From: Rehmannia glutinosa
Lineage: Eukaryota > Streptophyta > Magnoliopsida > Lamiales > Orobanchaceae
Length of the DNA: 64,000 bases
Direction of reading: 5' to 3'
NCBI GenBank assembly: GCA_016081115.2
Contig: JABTTQ020001808.1
Location: 1 to 64,000 of the forward strand
Below are positions 34,317 to 47,220 of the stretch, piece by piece. Below the pieces are notes generated by a model, which saw nothing but the letters and a program-made list of their open reading frames with translations, ran no database searches and was not told the DNA's origin. Positions within the stretch are counted from its first letter, which is position 1; each line of letters opens with the position of its first letter. The position numbers and the translations under genes are program-made.

Positions 34317-34666
34317 TCTAGCAAGGTTAAATCTATCATTGCTTCTTTAATTTTTGTTATTTTCCAGAATTTCTTATAAACCCTAGTTCTTCCAAGGTAC
34401 ACAAAAGAAATCGAAAATTGCAAAAACAAAATCAGCGGGTAAAGAATTGTAATCCACGTGCATAAAAAAAGAACAAAAATTCTGGAAAATCGAAATTATA
34501 AATCCTAGTCTTCAATTTGAGATCCGTTGTTTGTTGGGCGATTGCTTGGTTTGTTGATGCGTACTTGCGATTGATTGATTGGTTTATAATCGTAACAAGT
34601 GCGGGTACTTGGAAATTGTGAGTTTTGTGATACACGAGCGTATACACGTGAGGGAGTGAATCAACC

Positions 34667-34990
34667 ATGTCCGAGGAGAACCGACAATCGTTGGATTTGG
34701 GTAATAAGCTGGATATGGAGGCACTTACAAGCCTCATAAAGAAAGTGATGATCGAGACGTTAGGGGATCCTAGGGAGGCGCCGAAAATAGAGGAGTTGTT
34801 ATTCTTAAGGCACAAAAGCCTAGGAGGTTCGAATGGAGGAATGGACGGATGAGATGGATGATTTTGATTCGAAAGGGAGCAAAAATACAATCTGGCGGAG
34901 AGGTGCGTGGAAATAGGGGTGATAGGGGACATGAGGATGGAAATTTGAGTAACATCAAAATGCAAATTCCATCATTCAAAAAAAGAGTGA
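34667..34990 (+). pseudogene. Gypsy-1 gag, N-terminal part
   Basis: Starts MSEENRQSLDLGNKLDMEAL. After a frame change near 34810 the text reads KPRRFEWRNG and later LSNIKMQIPSF, the beginning of the retrotransposon gag domain, where Copia-2b is inserted. It continues at 49873 with material missing. ATG 34667 was chosen because it lies 350 bp after the PBS with no upstream ORF. Confidence 0.7.
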
Positions 34991-36566
34991 TGTTAGGAAT
35001 TTTATTGTTTAGATTTTGATGAATGCCATGTAAAACTTAGAATAGAAAGTTGGCACCCCGATTCTTGTTGTAAAATGCATTGTAATAAATAAGTGGCCAA
35101 GGTCGAGTTAAGTCACCTACGCCCTAACATGCAAGAAGACAAGCGAAGACTTGAAGGAAGACTCGTGCGAGACAGTGAGTATGGCAAATAAGAGTAGACG
35201 GGAACTCTCTTGAAGAAGCGGTGAGATGCACGGTGAGTGGAGTATCGTCAAGTCAACTCGAGAAAAGCCAAGTCTCAAATTGAAGTGATGAAGAGTCACC
35301 CAATGATTGGAAGTCGACTCTAAGTCACCTGGGGGAAAGCAAAGAAATGCGGTCAAGTCGAGATAATCGCCAAAAGATCCGTTGCACGAGTAAATCAAGA
35401 GAATTACTTAAACAAGTAATATCTCCATACCACCTTTCTCGGAGTGCTCGATCCCCGAAGCGTGCAAAAGGAATGAACCAATGAGAAGCACTACACCGTG
35501 TCGAACTCGAAAAGGTGAAAGAACAATTCATACGAGGAAATGGCAATTCCAAGGATCGCAACAAGACAAGCTAACGCAAGTGACTTTCAAAAATAAGCCT
35601 ATCTCTTCAACGGGCAAATTTTTGAAAGATCACTATAAAAGGCCGAGGAGTTTATTTGAGATATATGAAATATACAAGAGACATACAAGTGACAAGCGAC
35701 ACAAGTCACGGACACGAACTAAAAACGTTCAAGCACTTATTAGAAAATGAAACATTCTCAATCCTCAAGCCTACACTACGAAGAACATCAATCCAACACT
35801 CACTGTGAAGGAAAGATAACTTCAATCAGTTGAAGAGGAAAATCTTGAAAAATCAAGTGGTCTACATTCCACGAAGGATTGTAGGAAGGTTCAAGGTCGA
35901 ACCAAGTCTTAAGCTTTTGGAGGGCTTCGTGATCAAATCCAAAGAGTTTGAGCAAGTGAAATTTTGTAGTAGCAAAGCACTGCCCTGTGAAGAAGCCGAG
36001 TCGTCACGAGAAGCCGGTGAGTGATCAAGGCGTCTCGGATCGAGTCCCAAAGGATCAAGTTTGTGTGATCAAGACTTGTATCGGGATTACCACTTTGTAT
36101 GCGATCATTACCTAGTGGATTCCTCCGGGGAGTTGCGGAAAGAGAGGAGTAGAAGAATTACCCCATCTTGAACCTCTATAAAAATTTCATTGTGTCATTT
36201 ATATTTCAACACTTTAATTCTCGCATCTTAATGTTTATATCTCACGATAAATTTGCTATCCACTTGATAATTTATAAGTACTAAACCAAGCACTAAATTC
36301 TTGCTTAATCAAACTTAAGGGTGTTAAGTCTTCGCTGAAAACAAAACCACAATCGAGTTAATTTAGAGGCAACAATCGAGTTATTCCATCAACGGCTCGG
36401 TTGAGTCGGTGAGAGATTAACTCTACCTTGAGTGACTAAATTGATTGTCCATCAAGGACATTTGTGTAGTATCAACTCAGTATATTTAAAAGGACTAAAT
36501 CGAAAATTTGGTAAGGTTTATTCAACCCCCTTCTAAACCTTACACTTACACCCCTTGGGACCTACA
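34991..36566 (+). repeat. Copia-2b left LTR (1576 bp)
   Basis: TGTTAGGAAT … GACCTACA. TATAAAA box at 35634-35640. The sister LTR is 47221-48817; small indels scattered throughout. Apparent ORFs in it (for example near 35480-35750) are not supported as genes. Confidence 0.95.
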
Positions 36567-36568
36567 AG

Positions 36569-36582
36569 TGGTATCGGAGCGG
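36569..36582 (+). other. Primer-binding site of Copia-2b
   Basis: TGGTATCGGAGCGG, identical to that of Copia-2a. Confidence 0.78.
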
Positions 36583-36695
36583 TTGGTTCATTGAACCCTC
36601 CGCACTTTGGTTACTAAACTAGATCTCCAAACTTTTCAAAGTCCGCTTTAGTACTTAAACTTTCAAAACTCTTTTTATCATTAAAAGTTATTATC

Positions 36696-38740
36696 ATGGA
36701 AGCAAATTTGACACACATCCCTATGTTCACTATTGAAGAATTTGATGATTGGAAAATTCGTATGCGAGCTCATCTATCAAAGATTACATGATGAGATGTG
36801 GATAGTGATAGAAGATGGGCCTTTGCAAATCTTAAAGGTGAACACAATTGTCACGAAGAGCTGCAAAATTTGAAGGAGAAGAGGATGTTGCTCTAGACTG
36901 CCATCGTGGTTGAAAAACCAAGAACTGAATGGACAAATGATGATGAGAAAAAGATATAACCTGGACAATGTAGCCAAGGACATCCTTTACAAAACCTTGG
37001 ACAAAGCCATGTTCAATAAAGTCAAATCATGCAAAACGGCTAAAGAAATGCGGGACAAAGTGACATTAATTTGTGAAGGCTCGAGAGAAAATCAAAGAAA
37101 ACAAATTATCGGTGGTTGTCTGTAAATTTGAGAACTTCAAAATGATCTCGGAGAAAACCTGGATCAAGCTGGATGCTCGGTTCACGAAATCACAAATGAG
37201 GTCTGCACTTGGAAAGGAATATACACGAAGGAAATGTGTATGAAGATCCTAAAAGTCTTCAAATTGAATGGGAAATGATGGTCATGGCACCGAGACATTC
37301 CATGGACCTATCAAAGACATCCAACCATGAATTATTCTCGGACCTCAAAGCCTACGAGTTTGAGCGAGAGAAGAAAAGACCAGGAAGAGACGGATGTACC
37401 CAAAACAATTTGCTCTAATTGTTAAAGACAGGGAAGAGAGCCGAGGTCAAAGAAAGTCATTGATCCGTAAGAAATAGCCCCGATGGTTAAAAGATTCAAC
37501 AAGTTCTTCAATAAGAACTACAAGAGAGAAAGGGCGAATCTCCGAGAGAAGACACTCGGCTCCTCCAAATCAAGGAAGATAGGCCAACCAAAAAAACAGA
37601 TCATCAAAATGTTGAGTATCAAAGGGTCGACAATCCAAGAATGGAAAGAGTCGATCAAAAGGTTGAATATCTATCTTGGAATCAGTAGTCAACAAATACT
37701 GAGGGATGAAGAAGAAAGGAAGGTCTTGAGAGAAAGAAGACAAGAAAAGAAAAAGGCAATGATGGTCGCGCAGAGATCGCTGAAACAAAGCCAAGTCAAG
37801 AGAGACAAGCGATTCGAGAGCAATGATGGCGACTACTCAAGTGACTCTCGAAGAAGAAGCCCGACCGCTTGATGGCCAAGGAACAAGATCAACGACCAAG
37901 AAGATGAGGTACACTCTAACTCATCAAACTCGGACTCTAGTGATAGTGATCGTGACACACACACTTCTTGGTCAAAGTTGATCCACCGATCTTTATGATT
38001 CATTAGGCAAAATGATGAAAGATTTTGAACACATTAAATCCTCACACACACTATTGAATGAGGAAAACAGCCTACTCAAGAGTCAAAACTCAAAGTGACT
38101 AAGGAGCCGAGTACTCTAAGTCAAATAATTGATGAGAATGAAAGTTTAAAAGTGAAAATACTAAATTAATAGCGAGAAATTGCTTTGCTATAGAAAAGAG
38201 GAGAATGACCTCAAGAATGTTATTGCCTCATTCACTAAGGCATCTAAATCATTGGATGATCTTATTATGAGTCAAAGATAATGTGGAGACAAGACAAGCT
38301 TAGGATTTAATTCCTATGTGCTATGTCAAACCTCAAAAGTAATTTTGGAAAAAGGATCTTCAAGCCATGAAGAGTCCGAAAAATCCAAAACTCTAAATGT
38401 GGCACACACATTCACTCCAAAGCACAATAACAAGCAAACCGGCCTTGGTTATAAAGGAAAAGGAAACTTGACCCGAGTTGAGTGCTATTTGAAAGGACAG
38501 TGAGAAGAGATTCAACAGAGTTCCTCGGCAAACTCCAAGCAGAAAATACTCGTAAAAGGGAAGCGAGCTACCAAAATCCCAAGCAATTTGCCAGGATTAA
38601 TTATGATTATGGCAGCGATAGATGGCAACCCCTTAGAGTCAAATCATTTGGCTATAGGTTGGTTGGATCATCTTACAATTCTAACCCCTCGGGACCCGGA
38701 CAAGTATGGGTACCTAAAACTTAATTTCCTTGATTGCAGT
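36696..38740 (+). pseudogene. Copia-2b gag
   Basis: ATG 36696 opens MEANLTHIPMFTIEEFDDWK. The frame breaks near 36775, after which come LHDEMWIVIEDGPLQILKVN, NLDNVAKDILYKTLDKAMF (36950-37010), SKTSNHELFSDLKAYEFE (37310-37370) and FFNKNYKRE (37500). A lysine/arginine-rich stretch, an acidic serine-rich stretch near 37900-37970, and SSSHEESEKSKTLNVAHTFT (38360-38410) follow. I cannot find an intact zinc knuckle. The domain order equals that of Copia-2a. Multiple frameshifts. Confidence 0.85.
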
Positions 38741-40110
38741 TCAAGCAGTGAGTGCCAAGGAACCTGGTACATGGATAGTGGTGCATTCCCGGACATATGA
38801 CAGAAATAAGAAAAATCTGTCAAAATTCAAGGAAGTTAAAGGAGCAAAAGTCATATTTGGAGGAAATGAAGCTCCTGGTGAAATAAGAGGCATTGGATCC
38901 ATCAAGAGGAATGGATTAGAAATCACAGATGTTGCATATGTTGAAGGACTCAACTTCAACTTATCGAGCATCGATCAACTTTGTGACAAGGGTTACAATG
39001 TTGGATTCAACATGGGCGTATGCCAAATCAAGGATCTTGAATCAAATGAAGTTGTCTTTGCAAGGATGTAGACGAGAAGAATATGTATGTCGTGGATTGG
39101 TCAACCGCAACACCCATCACCTGTCTACTAGCAAAGAGCACAAATCAATCAAGTTGGTCGTGGCACAAAAAAGCCGAAGTCATCCCAATTTCAAACGATC
39201 AACAAGCTTGCACGAAGTAATCTTGTGGAAGGACTTCGGACTCGGTATACAAAAAGGAGAGTATATGCGGCGCATGTCGAAGGAAAAACAAATCAAGTCA
39301 TCATTCAAAGAAAAGACATGCCAATCTTCAACAAGAATATTGCATACGCTTCATATGGATCTATTTGGCCCGATGGAATCACCAAAGATAAGTGGAAAGA
39401 AATACACCTTGGTGGTAGTAGATGACAACTCAAGATATACATGGACAATATTCATGTGTAAGAAGAAAGAAACTCTACAAAAACTACCACGGTGATGAAG
39501 AGGATTCAAAACGAGAAGAGTCAAACCATTATCAAAATAAGATCGATGAGGAACCGAGTTTGTCAATGGAATAATAACTCAAGATTGTATTGAGAATGGT
39601 ATCGGTCATGAACTATCGCCAGCAAGGACTCACAATGTGAGAATGGAGTTGCGAGAAAGAAAGAAGAACCCTCAAAAGAAGCGGAAGAAGACCATGTCGG
39701 TGAAGCGGGGTTACAAAAAGATTTTGGGTGAAGCAATCAACACGACTTGCTACACTCAAAAGCGGATGTATGATAAACAGACGGTGACAAAGACTCCCTA
39801 TGAGATCTGACTGGAAGAAAACCAAATGTTGCATATTTCGAATATTTGGATGTAAATGCTTCATTCACAACAATGGCAAAGACAATCTAAAGGCTTTTGA
39901 TGCTAAAGTCGATGAAGGTATCTTCTTAGGATACTCGGTGAAAGCAAAGCCTACCGAATACTCAACAAAAGAACTATGGTTGCGAGAAGAATCCATTCAT
40001 GTGGTATTCGATGAGCCAAATGCAAATGGAGAAGACATTGAAGAGTGGTGATAAGTGAATCATCCAACCATCTGAAGAGTCCCTATCTTTGAAGTGGAAA
40101 AGTCGAATTA
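38741..40110 (+). pseudogene. Copia-2b pol: protease and integrase
   Basis: The protease active-site text WYMDSGA lies near 38765. A GAG-pre-integrase region follows (EIRGIGSIKRNGLEITDVAY, 38885-38940; NFNLSSIDQLCDKGYNVGF). Integrase shows LHMDLFGPMESPKISGKKYT with the first catalytic D (39350-39410) and VVVDDNSRYTW. The second D and the E regions (39540, 39650) are degraded: ENGVARKKE stands where ENGVVERKN-type text is usual. C-terminal FGCKCFIHN and DEGIFLGYSVKAKP are near 39850-39950. Several frame breaks. Confidence 0.85.
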
Positions 40111-40249
40111 TCAATTGAGGAAGAAGATGAGATAGTTGAATCTCAAAAACAATTTGGAAAATTTGCGCTAAGTGATTACGAGAGATCGACCCACAAAGAA
40201 CACAAGGTGCAAGTCGATCGAATCCCCTAACTTACTCCAACCTGATGTA

Positions 40250-41852
40250 AGATGGGAGAGACCATCCACGAACTTGTCATTGGAGATATAAGAGAAGGTG
40301 TCAAAACAAGATCGAGAACTCAACAAGAAGCCATGTTCACATGCTTCATCTCACAAATAGAGCCCAAAGACGTGTCACAAGCATTGGACGACACACATTG
40401 GATTCAAGCTATGCAAGAAGAGTCAATCAATTTGAAAGAAATAAAGTATGGGAATTAGTGCAAAGACCCATACATCAAAATGTTATTGGCACCAAATGGG
40501 TGTTGAAATAAGATGAACGAGGAAGGATCGTGGTAAGAAACAAAGCAAGACTAGTAGCCAAAGGATATTGCCAAGAAGAAGGGATAGATTTTGATGAAAC
40601 ATTTGCCCTGTAGCAAGATTGGAAGCTATAAGGATGTTTCTTGCCTATGCACTCACAAGGATTTCATTGTATATCGATGGATGTAAAAAGTGCATTCCTA
40701 AATGGTTTATTGGAAGAAGAAGTGTATGTTGAACAACCTCCAGGATTTGAGCGAGAAGACTCTTGGAGATAAGGTATACAAACTCAAGAAAGCTCTATAT
40801 GGATTGAAACAGGCACCCGAAAGCATGGTATGATACTTTGTCACAATTCCTAACCAAAAATGGATTCACAAAAGGAAAAGTAGATAGAACACTTTTTAAT
40901 TCAAGACAAAAAGAGTATCTTGCTTGTTCAAATATATGTGGATGACATCATTTTTTGATCCACAAAAAAAGAGCTGTGTGAAAAGTTTTCAAACCTCATG
41001 CAAAGTAAATTTGAAATGAGCATGATGGGAGAGTCGACATTCTTCCTTGGACTCCAAGTGAAACAAGTGAAGGATGGAACCTTCATAAGTCAAACAAAAT
41101 ACACCGAGATTTAATGAAGAAGTTGGTATGGAGGAGAAGTCTTTCAGTAAAAATACCAATGAATACATCGTCAAAATGGACATGGATGCGGATGGCAAGT
41201 CGTAGATCAAACAAGATGAGCACTTATTGGATCATTGCTCTATCTCACAAAGTTAGCAGCGGACATCACCTTTCTTTGTAGGTGTATGTGCAAGATTTCA
41301 ACTGCCCAAAAGAGAGCCATATAATGACTAAGAGAATATTGAGATACTTGAAAGGAAGCCAAGAAGTAGGCCTATGGTATCCAAAGGAAGGTGGATTCAA
41401 GCTAATTGGCTATTGATTCTCGACTATCTTTGGATGCGAGTGGACAGGAAGAGCACTTCAGGCACATGTCAAATGCTAGGAAACAGTGATTTCTGGTTTA
41501 GCAAGAAGCAAAACTCAATAGCCACCTCTACAAATGGTGACGAGAATACATAGGCTGCGGCAAATTGTTGTGCCCAAGTCCTATGGATGAGACAAAGTGA
41601 GAGACTATGAAGTTGAGGAAAAAGAAATTCCAATCATGTGTGATAACATAAGTGCAATTGCCATTACTCAAAATCTCGTGTTGCACTCAAGAACAAAGCA
41701 TATCGATGTCGAGATATCACTTCATAAGAGATCATGTTGAAAGGAAGGACATCATCCTGGAATATATCTCAACCGATAAACAATTGGTGACATCTTCACA
41801 AAACCATTATGTGAGTCAAGATTTGAAGAACTCAAGCATGAGTTGGGGTTAA
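40250..41852 (+). pseudogene. Copia-2b pol: reverse transcriptase and RNase H
   Basis: The text includes SQIEPKDVSQALDDTHWIQA (40348-40405), KARLVAKGYCQEEGIDFDET (40545-40605), VKSAFLNGLLEEEVYVEQPP (40685-40740), the catalytic IYVDDIIF (40931-40954), FEMSMMGE (41010), SQTKYTEI (41088), then the RNase H segment with CDNISAIAITQN (about 41640-41675) and RYHFIRDHVERKDI (about 41715-41755). The stop is at 41850-41852. Catalytic DD is kept; frames change repeatedly. Confidence 0.9.
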
Positions 41853-42419
41853 TTGAGTGAGTTAACTTTGAGAAGACTCAAAGAAAAGAAATGGAACACA
41901 AAAAGTGAAAAAGAGTGAACACACAAAATTTCAAGAATCACCATATCGGAAAGACTACACCGAGTCGGTGATAAATTTGAGTCACTAAGAGAACTCGTGA
42001 GAAGAAGAGTTAAATCGGCTAAAGGATAAGTTTGAGTCACTTATGAGCAAAATGACAAAAACGCAAATCGTTTTGACTAAGCGGGAATGTTTTAAGGAAT
42101 ACGTCAAAGATAATGATGATGTGTACAGACATAAAGCCGCACACCAAGCTTATGATTGGATATAAATCTTTGCCGCATTAAATACGAGACATTAAATGCT
42201 AAATAGGCGTGCAAAATCTAAGCCGTTGATTTCGATCACATTTCAAAAACCACCCGCACGTCCTTTCATAAACCATATTTAAACCATTTTCGTCCGTTTC
42301 TCTCTCACACTTCCAAAACTGTTCATTTCTTTCTCTCAAAAGCAAAGGCAAAAATTCTCTCGAAGCCCTATCTATCTCCAAATCAATCTCCAAGTTTTTC
42401 TTTGATAAAATCCTGAAAA
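41853..42419 (+). promoter_or_regulatory. Spacer between pol and ORF3 with promoter-like sequence
   Basis: It is 567 bp, one base shorter than in Copia-2a. TATTTAAA lies at 42276-42283 and is followed by a CT-rich tract (tttctctctcacacttcc, about 42298) and a leader ending aaaaATGGCA at 42420, a good plant initiation context. A separate ORF3 promoter is inferred, not shown. Confidence 0.45.
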
Positions 42420-45400
42420 ATGGCACCAACCTATGATTTTACCAAGTTAGGAAAGCAAATCCACACCGGGTCTACTGTGGATTTCGACGGAATGGTGAAA
42501 CAGGGGTCCGACGACACCCTAGTGAAGAAAATCGCTGAAAAATTGGAAACGACCGGGCTGAAACCGTTTCTAACGTTAGAATATCCGATGACCTATGTGG
42601 AGGAGGTCGCACAGATTCTACGTGAATGCTGAGATTCACGATGAAGGAATAAAGTCATCTGTTCACGGAAAGCAGCTGACTATCTCTGCCAAGGATTTGG
42701 CTGAACATTGCTCACTACCAGCAGAAGGAGCATCAGAGATTAACGAAGCTGATGTAAACCTGGCTGATGCTTGGAAAGAAATAGCCAAGCCCGACTATGC
42801 TGATAAAATAGTGTACACAGCAAACAAGAGACTGCTGAAGGAGGATTATCACAAGCTGTTGGACATAGTTGCCAAATGTATCGACATCAAATTTGGCAGC
42901 TTTGACCAACTGTCAAAGGCAAAGCTGATTGTAATGGCTGCAATCATCGCAGAAAAGAAAATAAACTGGGCTGAGTTTGTCTACAGCAGACTCTGCCAGA
43001 ACGTGGGGAACAAATCCTTCAAGGAAGATGGCACATTTGGAGGATCCCTAGGATATGGCCTAGTGATTGGCCGACTGATGGAGGTGAAAGGAGTCCCTCT
43101 TAGACATGGGAAGGCATTCCATGTTAACAAGAGGATGTTCAGAGCAAACCTCTCTGGCGCACAGAAGAGAGCCTACGCCAAGAGAGCTGACACGAGTGAG
43201 GGGGAATCAGCTGACCCTGAAGATACAGCTGTTTCCTCTCCACCCAAGAAGAAAGCTGCCCCTGCAGCTGCTAAGAAGACTGCTGCCCCTGCAGCAAAGA
43301 AAGCCAAACATGCTCCTGCCCCTGCAGCAGAGTCACCTGCCCCTGCAGCCGTGTCTCCTGCCCCTGCAGCAGCGGTCGAGAAGGACTCACAAATACCTTC
43401 TCCGATCGTCAAAAAGAGGAGAACTGAGAAGCCAAGACGGCCCGCTCCTCAGAAAAAGACACCAGCACCGGCCCCCGCCGCCCAAGACTCAGAGGACACC
43501 GTCTCTGAACCAGAAATCCCTCTGGTACAAACTAGGAGACGAAGAAGAATCATCAAGCACTCCGAGCTTGAGAAACCGGCTGAGTCAGCCACTCAGCTGG
43601 AGCAGATACCGGAGACTGCTGGAGAAGTAGAGTCTCCAGATGTAATTGATGAAACAGCCAAGTCTGCTGAAGGCGATCAGCAGAGGCAACCTGAAGACAC
43701 AGCTGTAGTTCACACAGCTGAAACACAAGAAGAAGCTGATAAAGCGGATAGTGATGTGATGATCCTATCTCCACCTTACCCAGACATCCAAAATCGTCTG
43801 CGTGAGTGGAGGAAATGGAAGTTGAGTAAATCAAGGGAACAGTTCCAACGGCCTGAGTTTATAGAAGAAGAAGAGGAACTGCTAAACTTCCTTGGACTAA
43901 CCACTGTGCTCCCAGCACTTGATGAAGACAACTGCACAGACATCCTGCAGATCTTCAAGGAAAAGGAGAAAGAAAAGCAAGCAGAGGAAGCCGAGGCACG
44001 TGAGAAGGCAAGCATCTGCCCTATCTCCGGCACCACAGAACACACACATCCTCTCCTTGATGTCTTCTCTGACAGTGATGAGGATCCGGAGAATGCTGCT
44101 GCCACAGAAGAGTTGCAAATGCAGCAAGCATTGCACGAATCAAGAATCCTTCACGAGCAAAGATTGATGGAGGGACCAGGAGAGTCCTCCAGAACACAGC
44201 TGGAAATTGATCCAATGGGAGTGGTTCAAAGAAATCGCCACTTTGTTGTTGCTGCCCACCACTTCCCCATCTCACTCGGAAGAAGGCAATAAGGGTCTTG
44301 GCAATGAAACCGGGATAATGGGGACCCCAAATCGAGCCAACCCCTATTGAAGGTGTTTTACCACCGCCCCAACTACGAACATTCAATCGAAACAGCCGGG
44401 AGTTTGGAGACGAGTGACCCCATTCCAAGTCACTCACTGGTGCGCCCGAGGGGAAACTCCCCTCCACTGCGGCAAGGTCGGAGGATGCTTTGCAGATGAC
44501 TCCACAACGAATCAAGGAGGCGAAGTAGAGAAAATACAAACACAAGAAGAACAATGCAAGTTGCCATCAACGAAGCTCAGGCGATTGAGACTGTCTCACC
44601 AATTTGAGGTGCCAACCGCTCTCGAAGGCTAATGACGCTGTTGATGCAATCGAGGCACATGAAGGAACAACCCCGGGAGTTAACACTGGGGCGATGAAAG
44701 TGCAATCCATGGGGTTGAGACTCCAATGGATGCCACCATAGAAGACCCTAAGGCGACACTTTTGTCGAAAGGGAGGACCAAGGCCTCGCCGTAGTAGAGA
44801 CCGCCGGAGGTAATGAAGGCCCACGGAGGTTGAGACTTCCCGGGGTAAAGAAGTCAAGTAGAGAACATCCCTCCCGCTATCATCGACCCATCCGAGAAGG
44901 AGATAAGCGCACTTCATGATTCCCAGGATAATCTCGATGTAACCTTCCGGGATCGGCGAAGAAGAAGCCGAGTCATCCCCCGTGACAAATCTAAAAGACC
45001 AAATTGCGGATGTTCCAAGCACGAGCAAGTTCGATCCCAAGACTACGTCAAACATTTAACTTTGATGATGAGCCACCAATGGAAATCTCATCATCGTCCG
45101 ATGACGCTCCGATAAGGCCGAGGACCGCCTACTCAATTGGAGAAATCACCGAGACCAACGAAGCCGTTGAGACAAAATTGAGGCTCAACAAGTCGGAGTC
45201 CACTTCACAACAAACCCAGTGAACAAGAGACCATCGCAGGCTCCTCAAGTCGCAGCAGGTCGATTCCTAAAAGAACTTCACGCGCACCGCTCATCATCGA
45301 ACAAATCCCGGTGGCGGTGATGAATCCTTTATAGAATCTTTTCCTTTTTCCCCGGAGGTACCCGACCTCCATGAAGAGTCGAGAACGAACACGCACGCTA

Positions 45401-46991
45401 TCACAAGACCAGCTCCGTTTTCCATCAGCACCATTGTTCGGTGATTATGATTTTGATTTTGCATGGCCATCACCGCAACGGAAGAATCACCAAGTCCGCG
45501 AAGTGCTCAAGGCATTATTCGCCGAAATTGAACGGATGGAGAGGCATCGTGCCTCTATGGACATGCGATCGACAAAGAGATGCCAATCTCATCGCGATTT
45601 AAGAGGCATAATGATCGTGGATCAGGGAATGGTGGCAACAAAGAAGAAACAATGCGTGTGGAACAAGTTAGATACTTCAGGACATTGTTCAACAAGATCT
45701 TTGGTATGGAGAGCGAAAATGCCGATGCAAAAACGGCCGAGAGAGCATATTGAGCACATGCATGAAGCTCACATTGCCGAGATAAAGTCTGCGTGAGCAA
45801 AACAAGAGTGATCTACGAGCGTTTGGAAGAGACCATGAATACAAAATTCAGCCTTCTCATGGCTGAGATGAAGCCGATTTCACAGAGTCCAACGCTACTT
45901 GATCCGAATTTCGCCGCATACTCTGCAGCAGACTCAAGACAGAACTCTACCATCGCCAGCTCGACTTCCGCTTGCAAGTCTGTTTCGGAGTTCCTCTCTC
46001 CTTTGATGATGCCAAAAAGGGGGAAGAGGAATACAAAAAGCGCAAGGGGATCCGAAGTTGAGAAGGAAGGAGCAAATTGCGAAGGAAAATCAAATTTGAG
46101 GAAGTGTTGAAACAAAAGAAAGGAAAGCTTGTTGAGGGGGAAGGATCGGCAGATGTGACCTTGATGATTGCACAAACCCCCAACAAGGTCCTGTCACGGT
46201 GACATTATCGGCAAAGAAACTCCTCAGTGACTCGCCACTCCAACACTCGCTATATCTATGGCAAAAAGAAAAACAATTGAAGCAGGGATGAAGGAAGTGG
46301 AAGGAAGAATGGATGCCCGAGTTATGAACATCTTGAAAGAACATGGAGGCATTCCAAGAGACAGAGACACTTATGCCATCTCGGATGTCGGGGACGGAGC
46401 CACGATCGTTGATGAATTTAAAACGCTCGAATCGAAGGATACTTTGCGAATATGTCTATGGCTCAAGCTTGGGACTTTATCTTGGGAAAAGGGTCTCACA
46501 TTATGTGAAGAAGCCGACAGCAAAGACAGACTACACCGATCACTCTGCTTTGGTCACTCCGTCCGGGTCACTCACCGAAAGAAGAAGACCCCAAGACAAA
46601 GACACGCCCGCAGGTAGAGGAAGAAGCAGTGGTGGAGGAAGAAGCTTGGACCAGGCCTCCGCCCAAAAACATTGAATACGTGGATCCAGGAAAGAAAGGA
46701 GGGATCTCTTGGGGGCTTGACCAAGTAGCAAATTTGCAAGTGGCTAAAAGTAACGCTCGAGTATGCAAAAAGATTAGAAGAAGAAAACAAGAGACAAACT
46801 CGGCTATGGGAGGAAAGACAGAAAGATTAAGAAGAGATGAAGCCGCCAGGAAGGCATATGAAAAGAAAAAGAAGGCGGTGACGACGAGAAAAAGAGAAGA
46901 AGAGAAGAAGATCTTGAACAAGATGAAAGAAGGAGACAGCGAAGGAGATGAAGTGTTCTTTGTCCAACCCTTCGTGTATTTTATTATGTAA
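42420..46991 (+). pseudogene. Copia-2b ORF3: large post-pol protein of unknown role
   Basis: MAPTYDFTKLGKQ begins at 42420. One extra base near 42615 breaks the frame, then 42616-44292 is open for about 560 residues. Residues about 60-230 (FYVNAEIHDEGIKSSVHGK, KRLLKEDYHKLLDIVAKCID, MAAIIAEKKINWAEFVYSRL, GYGLVIGRLMEVKGVPL) resemble the 'putative plant transposon protein' domain. An Ala/Pro/Lys-rich tract (43240-43480), basic clusters KKRRTEKPRR and RRRRRIIKH that could act as nuclear signals, and an acidic helix EEAEAREK follow. After 44292 the frame shifts several times; the C-terminal 120 codons (46629-46991) are Lys/Arg/Glu-rich and coiled-coil-like. Total span is 4572 bp, matching 4574 bp in Copia-2a. 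Position recalls the env-like ORF of Sireviruses; no membrane segment seen. Confidence 0.8.
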
Positions 46992-47220
46992 ATACATACA
47001 ATGTAAGTCTTCCTACGTAATAAAGCTATAAATTCTTTATTTTTCTGTGTAGACAAATATGTGCTCGATACACCTTGATTGTGTAAAAGAACAAGAATGA
47101 TATGATCAATAAAAGGATTGATTCTCACGCATACATTCTATGTCAATACACTATCTCATGTATCTTTGCTATTTGCATTTTTGAATGGTTTAAGTTTTGG
47201 CATCATCAAAAGGGGGAAAT
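46992..47220 (+). other. Copia-2b 3' noncoding end with polypurine tract
   Basis: AAAAGGGGGAAAT at 47208-47220 abuts the right LTR, as expected for the plus-strand primer. Confidence 0.85.

Noticed and set aside
34432..34965. 177-codon minus-strand ORF
   Set aside because: Antisense to Gypsy-1 leader and gag; no recognisable domain.
44021..44554. 177-codon minus-strand ORF
   Set aside because: Antisense to ORF3 of Copia-2b; the plus-strand text is conserved in Copia-2a and no family resemblance is seen on minus.
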